Source: Catenuloplanes atrovinosus
GTDB taxonomy: Bacteria > Actinomycetota > Actinomycetes > Mycobacteriales > Micromonosporaceae
DNA: 64,000 nt
NCBI RefSeq assembly: GCF_031458235.1
Contig: NZ_JAVDYB010000001.1
Location: 5,442,001-5,506,000 of the forward strand
Reading direction: 5' to 3'
Below, one piece after another: positions 16,713-23,813 of the stretch (its first letter is position 1; each line of letters opens with the position of its first letter). The notes beneath the pieces are model-generated. The model made no database searches. It saw only the letters and a list, made by a program, of their open reading frames with translations, and was not told the DNA's origin. The position numbers were made by a program, and so were the translations under genes.

Positions 16713-19421
16713 TCAGTGGTCGGCCGTGTGCCAGTCGCGGCCCGCGCCGACCGAGACCTCCAGCGGGACCGACAGGGAGTGGGCGTTGCCCATCTCGCGC
16801 CGGACCAGCTCCTCCAGCCGCTCGCGCTCGCCCTCGGCCGCCTCCAGGACCAGCTCGTCGTGCACCTGGAGCAGCATGCGGGAGCGCAGCCCGGCCTCGC
16901 GCAGCGCGGTGTCGACGTGCAGCATGGCGACCTTGATGATGTCGGCGGCGGAGCCCTGGATGGGGGCGTTGAGCGCCATCCGCTCGGCCATCTCACGGCG
17001 CTGCCGGTTGTCGCTGACCAGGTCGGGCAGGTAGCGGCGGCGGCCCAGGATGGTCTCGGTGTAGCCCTGCTGGCGGGCCACCGCGACCACGGACTGGAGG
17101 TAGTCGCGGACGCCGCCGAAGCGGGAGAAGTACTCGTCCATCAGCCCGCGCGCCTCCTCGGTGGAGATGCCGAGCTGGTTGGAGAGCCCGAACGCGCTCA
17201 GTCCGTACGCCAGGCCGTAGTTCATCGCCTTGATCTTGCGCCGCTGGTCCGCGGTCACCTCCGTTATCGGGACCGCGAACACGTTCGACGCGGTGGCCGC
17301 GTGGAAGTCGGCGCCGGAGTTGAACGCGTCGATCAGCGCCTGGTCGCCGGAGAGGTGCGCCATGATGCGCATCTCGATCTGGCTGTAGTCCGCGGTCAGC
17401 AGCGTCTCGTAGCCGGTGCCGACGATGAACGCGCGCCGGATGCGGCGGCCCTCCTCGGTCCGGATCGGGATGTTCTGCAGGTTCGGATCGGTGGACGAGA
17501 GCCGGCCGGTCGCGGCGACGGTCTGGAAGTACGTCGTGTGGATGCGCCCGTCGTCGGAGACGGACTTGAGCAGCCCGTCCACGGTCGTCTTCAGCTTCGC
17601 CACGTCGCGGTGCCGGAGCAGGTGGGCCAGCAGCGGATGCTCGGTCTGCGCATACAGGCTCTGCAGCGCGTCCGCGTCCGTGGTGTAGCCCGTCTTGATC
17701 CGCTTCGTCTTCGGCAGGTTCAGCTCGCCGAACAGGATCTCCTGGAGCTGCTTCGGCGAGCCGAGGTTGAACTCGCGGCCGATCACCTCGTACGCCGCCT
17801 GGGCCGCGCCCTTCACCCCGGCCGCGAACTCCGACTCCAACTCCGAGAGGTACTCGGTGTCGGCGGCGATGCCGGTGCGCTCCATCTCGGCCAGCACCTC
17901 GGCCAGCGGCAGCTCCACCTCGGCCAGCAGCCGCCGGGACGGGCCCTCGCCGGGCGCGGCGTCGCGGTCGAGCTCGGAGTCGAGCGCGGCGGCCAGGTCG
18001 AGCGTGGCGCGGGCGCGAAGCATCAGGTTCTGCTCGGCCTCGCCCTCGTTGCCGCCGAGCCCGTCCAGCGTCAGTTGCCCGGTCTGCGGCGCGTCCACCC
18101 GCAGCTCCCGCTGGAGGTATCGGACGGCCAGGTCGGCCAGGTCGTAGGAGCGCTGGTCGGGGCGGGCCAGATAGGCCGCGAGCGCGGTGTCGTGGGTGAC
18201 GCCGGCCAGCGCCCAGCCGTGCTCGAGGAACGCGAGCCGGGCCGGCTTGCTGTCGTGCAGCACCTTGCGGCGCGCCGGGTCGGCCAGCCAGGCCGCGACC
18301 GCGGTCTCGTCCGCCGCGTCCAGCACGGCCGGGTCGAACCAGGCGGCGGGCCCGTCCGCGGTGGCCAGCGCGACGCCGGTCAGCGCGCCGGAGCCGCGCC
18401 CGAACGTACCGGCGACGGCCACGCCCACCTCGGCGCCGTTGGTGTGCGCGGCCAGCCACGGCGCGACCTCGCCGGTGCCGAGCACCGCGCCGTCCAGGTC
18501 GAAGCCGGCCTCCACCTCCGGCTCGACGGCGTCGAGGTACTGATAGAGCCGGTCGCGCAGCACCCGGAACTCGAGCGCGTCGAAGACCTGGTGGACGGCC
18601 TCGCGGTCCCACCCGTGCCAGCGCGCGTCCTCCGGCGTCAGCGAGATCTCCAGGTCCGACACCAGGCAGTTGATGTCGTAGTTGCGGATGACGTCGGACA
18701 GCCGCTCGCGCAGCGCCTCGCCGGCCTTGCCCTTGATCGCGTCCGCGTGCGCGATCACGCCGTCCAGGCCACCGTACTGATTGATCCACTTGGCGGCCGT
18801 CTTCGGCCCGACGCCGGGGATGCCGGGCAGGTTGTCGCTGCTGTCGCCGACCAGCGCGGCCAGATGCCGGTAGTGCCCGGGGCCGACACCGTACTTCTCG
18901 GTGACCGCGGCCGGGTCCATCCGGGCCAGGTCGGAGACGCCCTTGCGCGGGTAGAGCACCGTGACGTGCTCCTCGACCAGCTGGAACGCGTCCCGGTCGC
19001 CGGTGCAGATCAGCACCTCCATGCCCTGCGCGCGCGCCTGCGTGGCCAGCGTGGCGATCAGGTCGTCGGCCTCGTAGCCGGCCAGCTCCACGAACGGGAT
19101 GCGCAGCGCCCCCAGCACCTCCTTGACCAGGCTGACCTGGCCGCCGAACTCCTGCGGGCTCTCCGAGCGCCCGCCCTTGTACTCCGCGTACTTCTCGGTG
19201 CGGAACGAGCGGCGGGAGACGTCGAACGCGACCGCGATGTGCGTGGGCTTCTCGTCCCGCAGCACGTTGATCAACATTGAGGTGAAGCCGTAGACCGCGT
19301 TGGTGGCCTGCCCCGTCGACGTCGAGAAGTTCTCCACCGGCAGCGCGAAGAACGCGCGATAGGCCAGCGAGTGACCGTCGAGCAGCAACAACCGGGACTT
19401 CTCAGCAACCGCAGCATTCAC
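16713..19421 (-). CDS. polA: DNA polymerase I
   Basis: A 902-aa replication and repair polymerase. The N-terminal 5'-3' exonuclease domain (~1-290) begins LLLLDGHSLAYRAFFALP and has YEADDLIATLA and GDSSDNLPGIPGVGPKTA. The middle 3'-5' exonuclease-like domain lacks the usual acidic motifs, as in other actinobacterial PolI. The C-terminal polymerase domain has motif A DYSQIEMRIMAHLSGD, motif B RRKIKAMNYGLAYGLS and motif C QVHDELVLE. The start is GTG 19421, because TAGAGT lies 8 nt upstream (leaderless-like); the frame extends to 19469 without an RBS. Confidence 0.96.
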   Translation of the reverse strand: MNAAVAEKSRLLLLDGHSLAYRAFFALPVENFSTSTGQATNAVYGFTSMLINVLRDEKPTHIAVAFDVSRRSFRTEKYAEYKGGRSESPQEFGGQVSLVKEVLGALRIPFVELAGYEADDLIATLATQARAQGMEVLICTGDRDAFQLVEEHVTVLYPRKGVSDLARMDPAAVTEKYGVGPGHYRHLAALVGDSSDNLPGIPGVGPKTAAKWINQYGGLDGVIAHADAIKGKAGEALRERLSDVIRNYDINCLVSDLEISLTPEDARWHGWDREAVHQVFDALEFRVLRDRLYQYLDAVEPEVEAGFDLDGAVLGTGEVAPWLAAHTNGAEVGVAVAGTFGRGSGALTGVALATADGPAAWFDPAVLDAADETAVAAWLADPARRKVLHDSKPARLAFLEHGWALAGVTHDTALAAYLARPDQRSYDLADLAVRYLQRELRVDAPQTGQLTLDGLGGNEGEAEQNLMLRARATLDLAAALDSELDRDAAPGEGPSRRLLAEVELPLAEVLAEMERTGIAADTEYLSELESEFAAGVKGAAQAAYEVIGREFNLGSPKQLQEILFGELNLPKTKRIKTGYTTDADALQSLYAQTEHPLLAHLLRHRDVAKLKTTVDGLLKSVSDDGRIHTTYFQTVAATGRLSSTDPNLQNIPIRTEEGRRIRRAFIVGTGYETLLTADYSQIEMRIMAHLSGDQALIDAFNSGADFHAATASNVFAVPITEVTADQRRKIKAMNYGLAYGLSAFGLSNQLGISTEEARGLMDEYFSRFGGVRDYLQSVVAVARQQGYTETILGRRRYLPDLVSDNRQRREMAERMALNAPIQGSAADIIKVAMLHVDTALREAGLRSRMLLQVHDELVLEAAEGERERLEELVRREMGNAHSLSVPLEVSVGAGRDWHTADH

Positions 19422-19429
19422 GTCTGACG

Positions 19430-19435
19430 ACTCTA
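19430..19435 (-). promoter_or_regulatory. Leaderless -10 box of polA
   Basis: On the minus strand TAGAGT is followed by 8 nt and GTG 19421. This fits a leaderless mRNA and supports the chosen start. Confidence 0.4.
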
Positions 19436-19538
19436 GTCGTCCCCTCCGACAAGTTCGGGCGCGCCACAACCCGGGACGCTCACGGATAAGCGATCATGGG
19501 CCTTCGTCACCGTTCCGGATTGTCACGAGAACACAACA

Positions 19539-19563
19539 GCCTTGTACCAGCGTGTTACAAGGC
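19539..19563. promoter_or_regulatory. Inverted repeat, candidate operator upstream of the liv binding-protein gene
   Basis: GCCTTGTA and TACAAGGC are perfect 8-bp arms separated by 9 bp. They lie about 100 bp upstream of the substrate-binding protein gene, in the divergent region with polA. The size and symmetry suit a dimeric regulator site, but the regulator is unknown. Confidence 0.45.
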
Positions 19564-19659
19564 CTGGTGAACCGGCGGTGCGGTCATTAATTTGTGCCTG
19601 CGACAGCGTTTGCAAGGGCGCTCAACCCGCGTCCGTACGCTGGACTATAAGGAGACTGC

Positions 19660-20919
19660 ATGATCCGCCCGAACCTCGCATGGCGTAGCGTCGCCGTGCT
19701 GAGCGCCGCGTGCCTCGCGCTCACCGCGTGCGCCGACGACGCGGAGGAAACGCCGAACGCCGGCAGCTCGTCCGCCGCCACCGCGGTCGGTGACGGCACG
19801 CTCAAGCTCGGCACGCTGCTGCCCCAGACCGGCTCGCTGGCCATCCTCGGCCCGCCGGAGATCGCCGGCGTCGACGCCGCCGTCACGGAGATCAACGCGG
19901 CCGGTGGCGTGCTCGGCAAGCCGGTCGTGGTCAGCCACACCGACTCCGGCGACACCTCGACCGACATCGCGACCCAGTCGGTCAACAAGCTGCTCGCCGA
20001 GGGCGTCGACACCATCATCGGCGCCGCCTCCTCGTCGGTCTCGCTCTCCGTCATCGACAAGATCACGGGCGCGGGCGTCGTGCAGTTCTCGCCGGCGAAC
20101 ACGTCCGACGAGTTCACCAACTACAACGACAAGGGTCTGTACTTCCGGACCGCCCCGCCGGACACGCTCCAGGGCCGCGTCCTCGGTGACCTGATCATCC
20201 AGGACGGCAGCGCCAAGGTCGGCCTGCTGGTCATGCAGGACTCGTACGGCGTCGGCCTCGCCAAGAGCACCCGCGCCGCCGTCGAGGGCGCCGGTGGCCA
20301 GATCGTCGCCGAGGCCGTGTACGACCCGAAGGCGCCGGACTTCTCCGCCGAGGTCGACCAGATCAAGACCGCGAACCCGGACGCGATCGTGCTGATCGGC
20401 TTCGACGAGGCCCAGAAGATCATCCCCAAGCTGGTCGAGGCGGGCCTGACCACCGACAAGAAGAAGTGGTACTTCGTCGACGGCAACCTGTCGAACAAGT
20501 ACAACTTCCCGGCCGGCACGCTCAAGGGCGCCAAGGGCACGCTGCCCGGCGCGGCCGCCAACCAGGCCTTCAAGGACAAGGTCCTCAAGGAGGACCCGCA
20601 GCTGGCCGACTTCTCGTACGCGCCGGAGTCCTACGACGCCGTCATGCTGACCGCGCTCGCCGCCGAGGCCGCCGGTTCCGACGCCCCCGCCGCGATCGCC
20701 GCCAACCTCAAGGCGGTCTCCGAGGGCGGCACCAAGTGCACCGACTTCGCCACCTGCCTCACCCTGGTGAAGTCCGGCACGGACCTCGACTACGACGGCA
20801 TCAGCGGCCCGGTCTCCTTCAACGACGCCGGTGACCCGTCCGAGGCCACCATCGGCATCTACGAGTACGGCCAGGACAACAAGTACACGAACGTCGACTA
20901 CAAGTCCGGCAAGATCTGA
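19660..20919 (+). CDS. Branched-chain amino acid ABC transporter substrate-binding lipoprotein
   Basis: A 419-aa type I periplasmic-binding protein of the LivJ/K class. The signal peptide MIRPNLAWRSVAVLSAACLA ends in the lipobox L-T-A-C (Cys ~25). The ligand-binding fold follows with LKLGTLLPQTGSLAILGPPE, AINAAGG-type sequences and IIGAASSSVSLSVIDKI. AAGGAGA lies 6 nt before the ATG. It has its own promoter and intrinsic terminator, and it faces the livHMGF operon convergently across the IS110 element. It presumably delivers Leu/Ile/Val or a related amide to that transporter, but substrate specificity is not readable. Confidence 0.93.
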   Translation: MIRPNLAWRSVAVLSAACLALTACADDAEETPNAGSSSAATAVGDGTLKLGTLLPQTGSLAILGPPEIAGVDAAVTEINAAGGVLGKPVVVSHTDSGDTSTDIATQSVNKLLAEGVDTIIGAASSSVSLSVIDKITGAGVVQFSPANTSDEFTNYNDKGLYFRTAPPDTLQGRVLGDLIIQDGSAKVGLLVMQDSYGVGLAKSTRAAVEGAGGQIVAEAVYDPKAPDFSAEVDQIKTANPDAIVLIGFDEAQKIIPKLVEAGLTTDKKKWYFVDGNLSNKYNFPAGTLKGAKGTLPGAAANQAFKDKVLKEDPQLADFSYAPESYDAVMLTALAAEAAGSDAPAAIAANLKAVSEGGTKCTDFATCLTLVKSGTDLDYDGISGPVSFNDAGDPSEATIGIYEYGQDNKYTNVDYKSGKI

Positions 20920-20940
20920 TCTTCCGGTCACTCTCGCGAA

Positions 20941-20965
20941 AGGGCCCGGCCATCGGCCGGGCCCT
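20941..20965 (+). terminator. Intrinsic terminator of the liv binding-protein gene
   Basis: An 11-bp stem (AGGGCCCGGCC / GGCCGGGCCCT) with a 3-nt loop is followed by TTCCTT. It lies 21 bp after the stop codon. Confidence 0.9.
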
Positions 20966-20989
20966 TTCCTTGTGCCCACCTGCGTTCTT

Positions 20990-21022
20990 CCCGCTTCCGG
21001 CCCGGTGGCGACCCGCATGCTC
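20990..21022 (-). repeat. Dispersed GC-rich repeat, copy F, left part (interrupted by the IS110 element)
   Basis: The reverse orientation of copies A-E: CCCGCTTCCGG at 20990 through CCCGCATGCTC at 21022, where homology stops. The other part resumes at 22522. Together they rebuild CCCGCATGCTCCCGCGGGCA, the same sequence as in intact copies, which makes this a filled insertion site. Confidence 0.9.
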
Positions 21023-21028
21023 ATTGGT

Positions 21029-21034
21029 CAACAT
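21029..21034 (+). promoter_or_regulatory. -10 half of a promoter formed on IS end-joining
   Basis: CAACAT in the left end becomes the -10 box 17 bp after TTGACA (22508-22513) when the right and left ends are joined through the CT core. Transcription would start near 21040, at the base of the predicted bridge RNA. Confidence 0.55.
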
Positions 21035-21035
21035 G

Positions 21036-21222
21036 GGTGGTGCCCGGGTCTGTATGGGTCGGGTAGCACCGGGTGTTCGTTGGGTCATTGCCTCTGCTTG
21101 CGAGATTTTTGAGGTCCTGCGGGAGTTCTGCGAGGCCTGACGGGCGCCCGGGGTGCCACCTTGACCGACGACAGAGCTATGCACCTTGTCGAGTGCCGGT
21201 CAATGAGCTTTCGGTGGTGGTG
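21036..21222 (+). ncRNA. Predicted bridge RNA of the IS110 element
   Basis: The non-coding left end folds into three parts. A 5' stem-loop is formed by GGTGC 21039-21043 with GCACC 21066-21070. The target loop is closed by GTCA..GCCT (21084-21093) with AGGC.TGAC (21133-21141). The donor loop is closed by CCACC..ACCGA (21156-21168) with TCGGTGGTGG (21211-21220). In the target loop CTGCTTGC (21094-21101) resembles the left target CCGCATGC with one mismatch, and CCTGCGGGAG (21116-21125) complements the right target CTCCCGCGGG with one wobble. In the donor loop ACAGAGC (21171-21177) equals the right IS end, and CAATGAG (21201-21207) complements the left end CTCATTG. The order target loop then donor loop is that of the IS621 bridge RNA. 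Ends are approximate. Confidence 0.82.
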
Positions 21223-21275
21223 GTCCCCGGGAGCCGCCTGGTGTTTCCCCTGCTGCTGCAACAGCGAGGAATCCT

Positions 21276-22511
21276 GTGGTGAGTGTGGCAAAGACGGTGG
21301 TGTCGGGTCGAGTGCGGTGGGCGGGAGTCGACTGGGCGAAAGATGATCATGTGGTGTGTGTGGTCGACGAGGCCGGGCGGGTGGTGGAGCGGGTCACGGT
21401 GACGCACAAGGCGGCGGGGCTGGCCCGGATGGTCGGGGTGCTGGACCGGCATGAGGTGGACGCGGTCGGGATCGAGCGGGGTGACGGGCCGGTCGTCGAT
21501 GCGCTGCTCGATGCGGGTCTTCCGGTGTTCGTGATTGCTCCGGGGCAGGTGAAGGCGTTGCGGGGCCGGTATGGGTCGGCGGGGAACAAGGATGACCGGT
21601 TCGATGCGTTCGTGCTGGCCGATGTGGTGCGCACGGACCGGGCTCGGCTCACGCCCCTGTGCACCGATCGGGATGACACGGTGGTGTTGCGGCGGTTGTC
21701 GAGGGCGCGTAAGGACGTGATCGGGCATAGGGTCGCGGCGGCGAACCAGCTACGGGCGCATCTGGACACCGCCATGCCCGGGACGGTCGGGTTGTTCGCG
21801 GACCTGGACTCGCCGATCAGTCTGGCGTTCCTGGCCGTGTTCACCAGCCAGGACGCCCTGGACCGGTTGACCGAGGCCCGGCTGGCCCGGTGGCTGGCCC
21901 GGCAGCGGTATTCCGGGCGGACGTCAGCGGCGGTGTTGCTGGCGCGGATCCGGTCCGCGCCCCGCGGGCCGCAGGGCCCGGCCGGGGCCGGGCTGGCAGG
22001 GATCACCGTCGCGCTCGTGGCGATCCTGCAGAGCCTCGTCGCGCAGATCAAAGCCCTCAGCACGCAGATCGGTGAGGCATTCGACGCCCACCCCGACGCG
22101 CCGATCTTCGCCGGCCTGCCGAAAGCCGGCACGATCCGCGCGGCCCGGCTTCTGGCCGAGATCGGTGACGCCCGCGGCCGGTTCCCCACCCCGAACGCGA
22201 TGGCCTGCCTGGCCGGCGCCGCTCCCTCGACCCGCCAGTCCGGCCGATCGAAGGTGGTCACGTTCCGCTGGAGCGCGGACAAACACCTTCGTGACGCGGT
22301 CTGCGACTTCGCCGCCGATAGCCGCCACGCCAACCCATGGGCGGCGAACCTCTACCACCGCGCCCGCGAACGCGGCCACACACACCAGCACGCCGTCCGG
22401 ATCCTCGCCCGCGCCTGGCTGACAGTGATCTGGAAATGCTGGACCACGAACACCCCCTACGAACAGGACAAACACGGCCAACTCCAACTCATACTCGACC
22501 AGAGACGTTGA
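21276..22511 (+). CDS. IS110-family recombinase (transposase)
   Basis: A 411-aa bridge-RNA-guided DEDD recombinase. The N-terminal RuvC-like domain has GVDWAKDDH (Asp19), GIERGDG (Glu67) and NKDDRFDAFVLAD (Asp107 and Asp110), the DEDD tetrad. The C-terminal transposase_20 domain has IFAGLPKAGTIRAARLLAEI (~290) and AGAAPSTRQSGRSK (~313-326), which holds the conserved serine, probably Ser322. The region between is helical. GTG 21276 has GAGGA 6 nt upstream; GTG 21279 is an alternative. The frame is full length, with no frameshift. Its stop codon lies inside the TTGACA that serves as the right-end -35 box. Confidence 0.95.
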   Translation: MVSVAKTVVSGRVRWAGVDWAKDDHVVCVVDEAGRVVERVTVTHKAAGLARMVGVLDRHEVDAVGIERGDGPVVDALLDAGLPVFVIAPGQVKALRGRYGSAGNKDDRFDAFVLADVVRTDRARLTPLCTDRDDTVVLRRLSRARKDVIGHRVAAANQLRAHLDTAMPGTVGLFADLDSPISLAFLAVFTSQDALDRLTEARLARWLARQRYSGRTSAAVLLARIRSAPRGPQGPAGAGLAGITVALVAILQSLVAQIKALSTQIGEAFDAHPDAPIFAGLPKAGTIRAARLLAEIGDARGRFPTPNAMACLAGAAPSTRQSGRSKVVTFRWSADKHLRDAVCDFAADSRHANPWAANLYHRARERGHTHQHAVRILARAWLTVIWKCWTTNTPYEQDKHGQLQLILDQRR

Positions 22512-22513
22512 CA
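22508..22513 (+). promoter_or_regulatory. -35 half of a promoter formed on IS end-joining
   Basis: A perfect TTGACA at the right end overlaps the recombinase stop codon and points outward. In a circular intermediate (8 nt + CT + 7 nt) it sits exactly 17 bp from CAACAT of the left end. Confidence 0.55.
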
Positions 22514-22521
22514 CAGAGCAA

Positions 22522-22560
22522 CTCCCGCGGGCACCGGTCGTCGCAGCGCTCCTCCCTGCC
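22522..22560 (-). repeat. Dispersed GC-rich repeat, copy F, right part
   Basis: CTCCCGCGGGCACCGGTCG through CTCCCTGCC, the continuation of 20990-21022 after the IS element. The arm GTCGCAGCGCTCCTCCCTGCC matches copy E (CAGGGAGGAGCGCCAGCGAC) better than copies A, C and D, so at least two subfamilies exist. Confidence 0.9.
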
Positions 22561-22948
22561 AGTCCCGGCCTGATCATCTGCGGCACGACGTCCTGAAGAT
22601 TCGATCTTCAGAACATTCGCCGGTCCACCCCATGAAGGCCTGCTGGAGGACGAGCGATGACTCAGCAGCAGCGCCCGGTACCGGCGAACCGTGCCCGTGG
22701 CGCGCCACCCTCGCGAGCGTGACGGCCGCCTGCCGGTGGCGACGACATGAGGACGAAGGACCAGCGGGGGCATCGGCCTTCGCACGGAGGACGGCTTCGC
22801 GTTATCGGGCCTCGGAGCCGCGCCGTCGCCCAGGACTGCTGGCGCGTCATCGCCGGGCCTGGCGGAGCCCAGGCAGTGCGCGATGGAGCTGGAACCGTGG
22901 GGGCGGGCGCACCCGTACCGTGGACGGCTCTTCTGATGAGACGGCGAC
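22561..22948. other. Intergenic region after the IS insertion site
   Basis: About 390 bp with no convincing gene. A perfect hairpin, CTGAAGAT-TCG-ATCTTCAG, lies at 22593-22611. A 21-codon frame at 22658-22723 has a good RBS (GGAGG, 7 nt) but no recognisable product. Codon use in the longer frames here is not like that of the neighbouring genes. It may hold a decayed gene. Confidence 0.4.
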
Positions 22949-22982
22949 GGCCCGGCCCCGGCGGTGAGGCCGGGACCGGGCC
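22949..22982 (-). terminator. Terminator of the livHMGF operon
   Basis: A GC-rich near-perfect stem (GGCCCGGCCCCGGC / GGCCGGGACCGGGCC) lies 18 bp after the livF stop codon on the minus strand. Confidence 0.7.
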
Positions 22983-23000
22983 GAGGTGGGGCGACGGCCG

Positions 23001-23813
23001 CTACGCGGTGGCGAGGGTGCCGAGGTAGAGTTCGATGACCTTCGGGTCGTGCATGAGGTCCTCGCCGGAGGCGGTGTACGCGTTACGTCCCTGGTCGAGG
23101 ACGTAGCCGCGGTCGCAGATCTGCAGGCACCGGCGAGCGTTCTGCTCGACCATGATGACCGTGACGCCGGTCGCGTTGATCTGCTTGGTACGGCGGAAGA
23201 CCTCGTCCTGCATGGCCGGCGAGAGGCCGGCCGACGGCTCGTCGAGGAGCAGGACGCTGGGCTCCATCATCAGCGCGCGCCCCATCGCCACCATCTGCCG
23301 CTCGCCGCCGGAGAGCGATCCGGCGCGCTGCTTGCGGCGGGTGCCCAGCGTGGGGAACAGGCCGGTGACGAAGTCGAAGCGCTCCTTGAACTTCTTCGGC
23401 CGCAGGAACGTGCCCATCTCGAGGTTCTCCTCGATGGTGAGCGTTCCGAAGACGTTGTTCGTCTGCGGCACGAATCCGATGCCGCGGGCGACCAGGTCGT
23501 GCGCCTTCAGGTTGGTGATGTTCTGCCCGTCCAGCGTGACCGTGCCGGACCGGATGTTGACCAGGCCGAACAGCGCCTTGAGCAGCGTCGACTTGCCGGC
23601 GCCGTTCGGGCCGATGATGCCGACCAGTTCGCCGCGCTTGGCGTACAGGTCGGCGCCGTTGAGGATGTTCACGCCCGGCAGGTAGCCGGCCAGCAGCTCG
23701 TCGCAGCGGACGAGCGCGCCCTCGGCCGCGGCCAGGTGCTCGCTGCGGTCGACGACGTGCACCCCGGCGGTGTCGTCGGCGAGCGCCTCGGCCTGGGTGA
23801 TCTCGTCCGTCAT
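23001..23813 (-). CDS. livF: Branched-chain amino acid ABC transporter ATP-binding protein LivF
   Basis: A 270-aa ABC ATPase. Walker A is GIIGPNGAGKS (~67-77), the Q-loop is GIGFVPQTNNVF, the signature is SLSGGERQMV and Walker B is SVLLLDEPSAGLS. The H-loop is not the usual VEH but VEQN, normal for LivF. A 40-aa N-terminal extension (TDEITQAEALADD) is longer than in E. coli LivF. It is the last gene of the livH-M-G-F operon, overlapping livG by 4 nt. It powers import with LivG at the inner face of the membrane. Confidence 0.95.
   Translation of the reverse strand: MTDEITQAEALADDTAGVHVVDRSEHLAAAEGALVRCDELLAGYLPGVNILNGADLYAKRGELVGIIGPNGAGKSTLLKALFGLVNIRSGTVTLDGQNITNLKAHDLVARGIGFVPQTNNVFGTLTIEENLEMGTFLRPKKFKERFDFVTGLFPTLGTRRKQRAGSLSGGERQMVAMGRALMMEPSVLLLDEPSAGLSPAMQDEVFRRTKQINATGVTVIMVEQNARRCLQICDRGYVLDQGRNAYTASGEDLMHDPKVIELYLGTLATA

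Larger units (their letters stand above)
21020..22523 (+). mobile_element. IS110-family insertion sequence inserted in a dispersed repeat
   Basis: The element is bounded by CT core dinucleotides at 21020-21021 and 22522-22523 (one belongs to the target), giving a unit of 1502 bp. Boundaries come from comparison with intact repeat copies. There are no terminal inverted repeats and no target duplication beyond the shared CT(C), as expected for IS110-type recombination. The left end has a 254-nt non-coding segment (21022-21275) before the recombinase gene. The right end is only 10 nt after its stop codon. This is the IS110-group layout, in which the left non-coding segment encodes a bridge RNA. 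The recombinase frame is intact, so the element may be active. GC content resembles the host, suggesting an actinobacterial source. Confidence 0.93.

Noticed and set aside
21048-21056. GTCTGTATG as an alternative left-target guide of the bridge RNA
   Set aside because: It matches the left target only by using four wobble pairs and lies in the 5' stem-loop, outside the target loop that holds the right guide.
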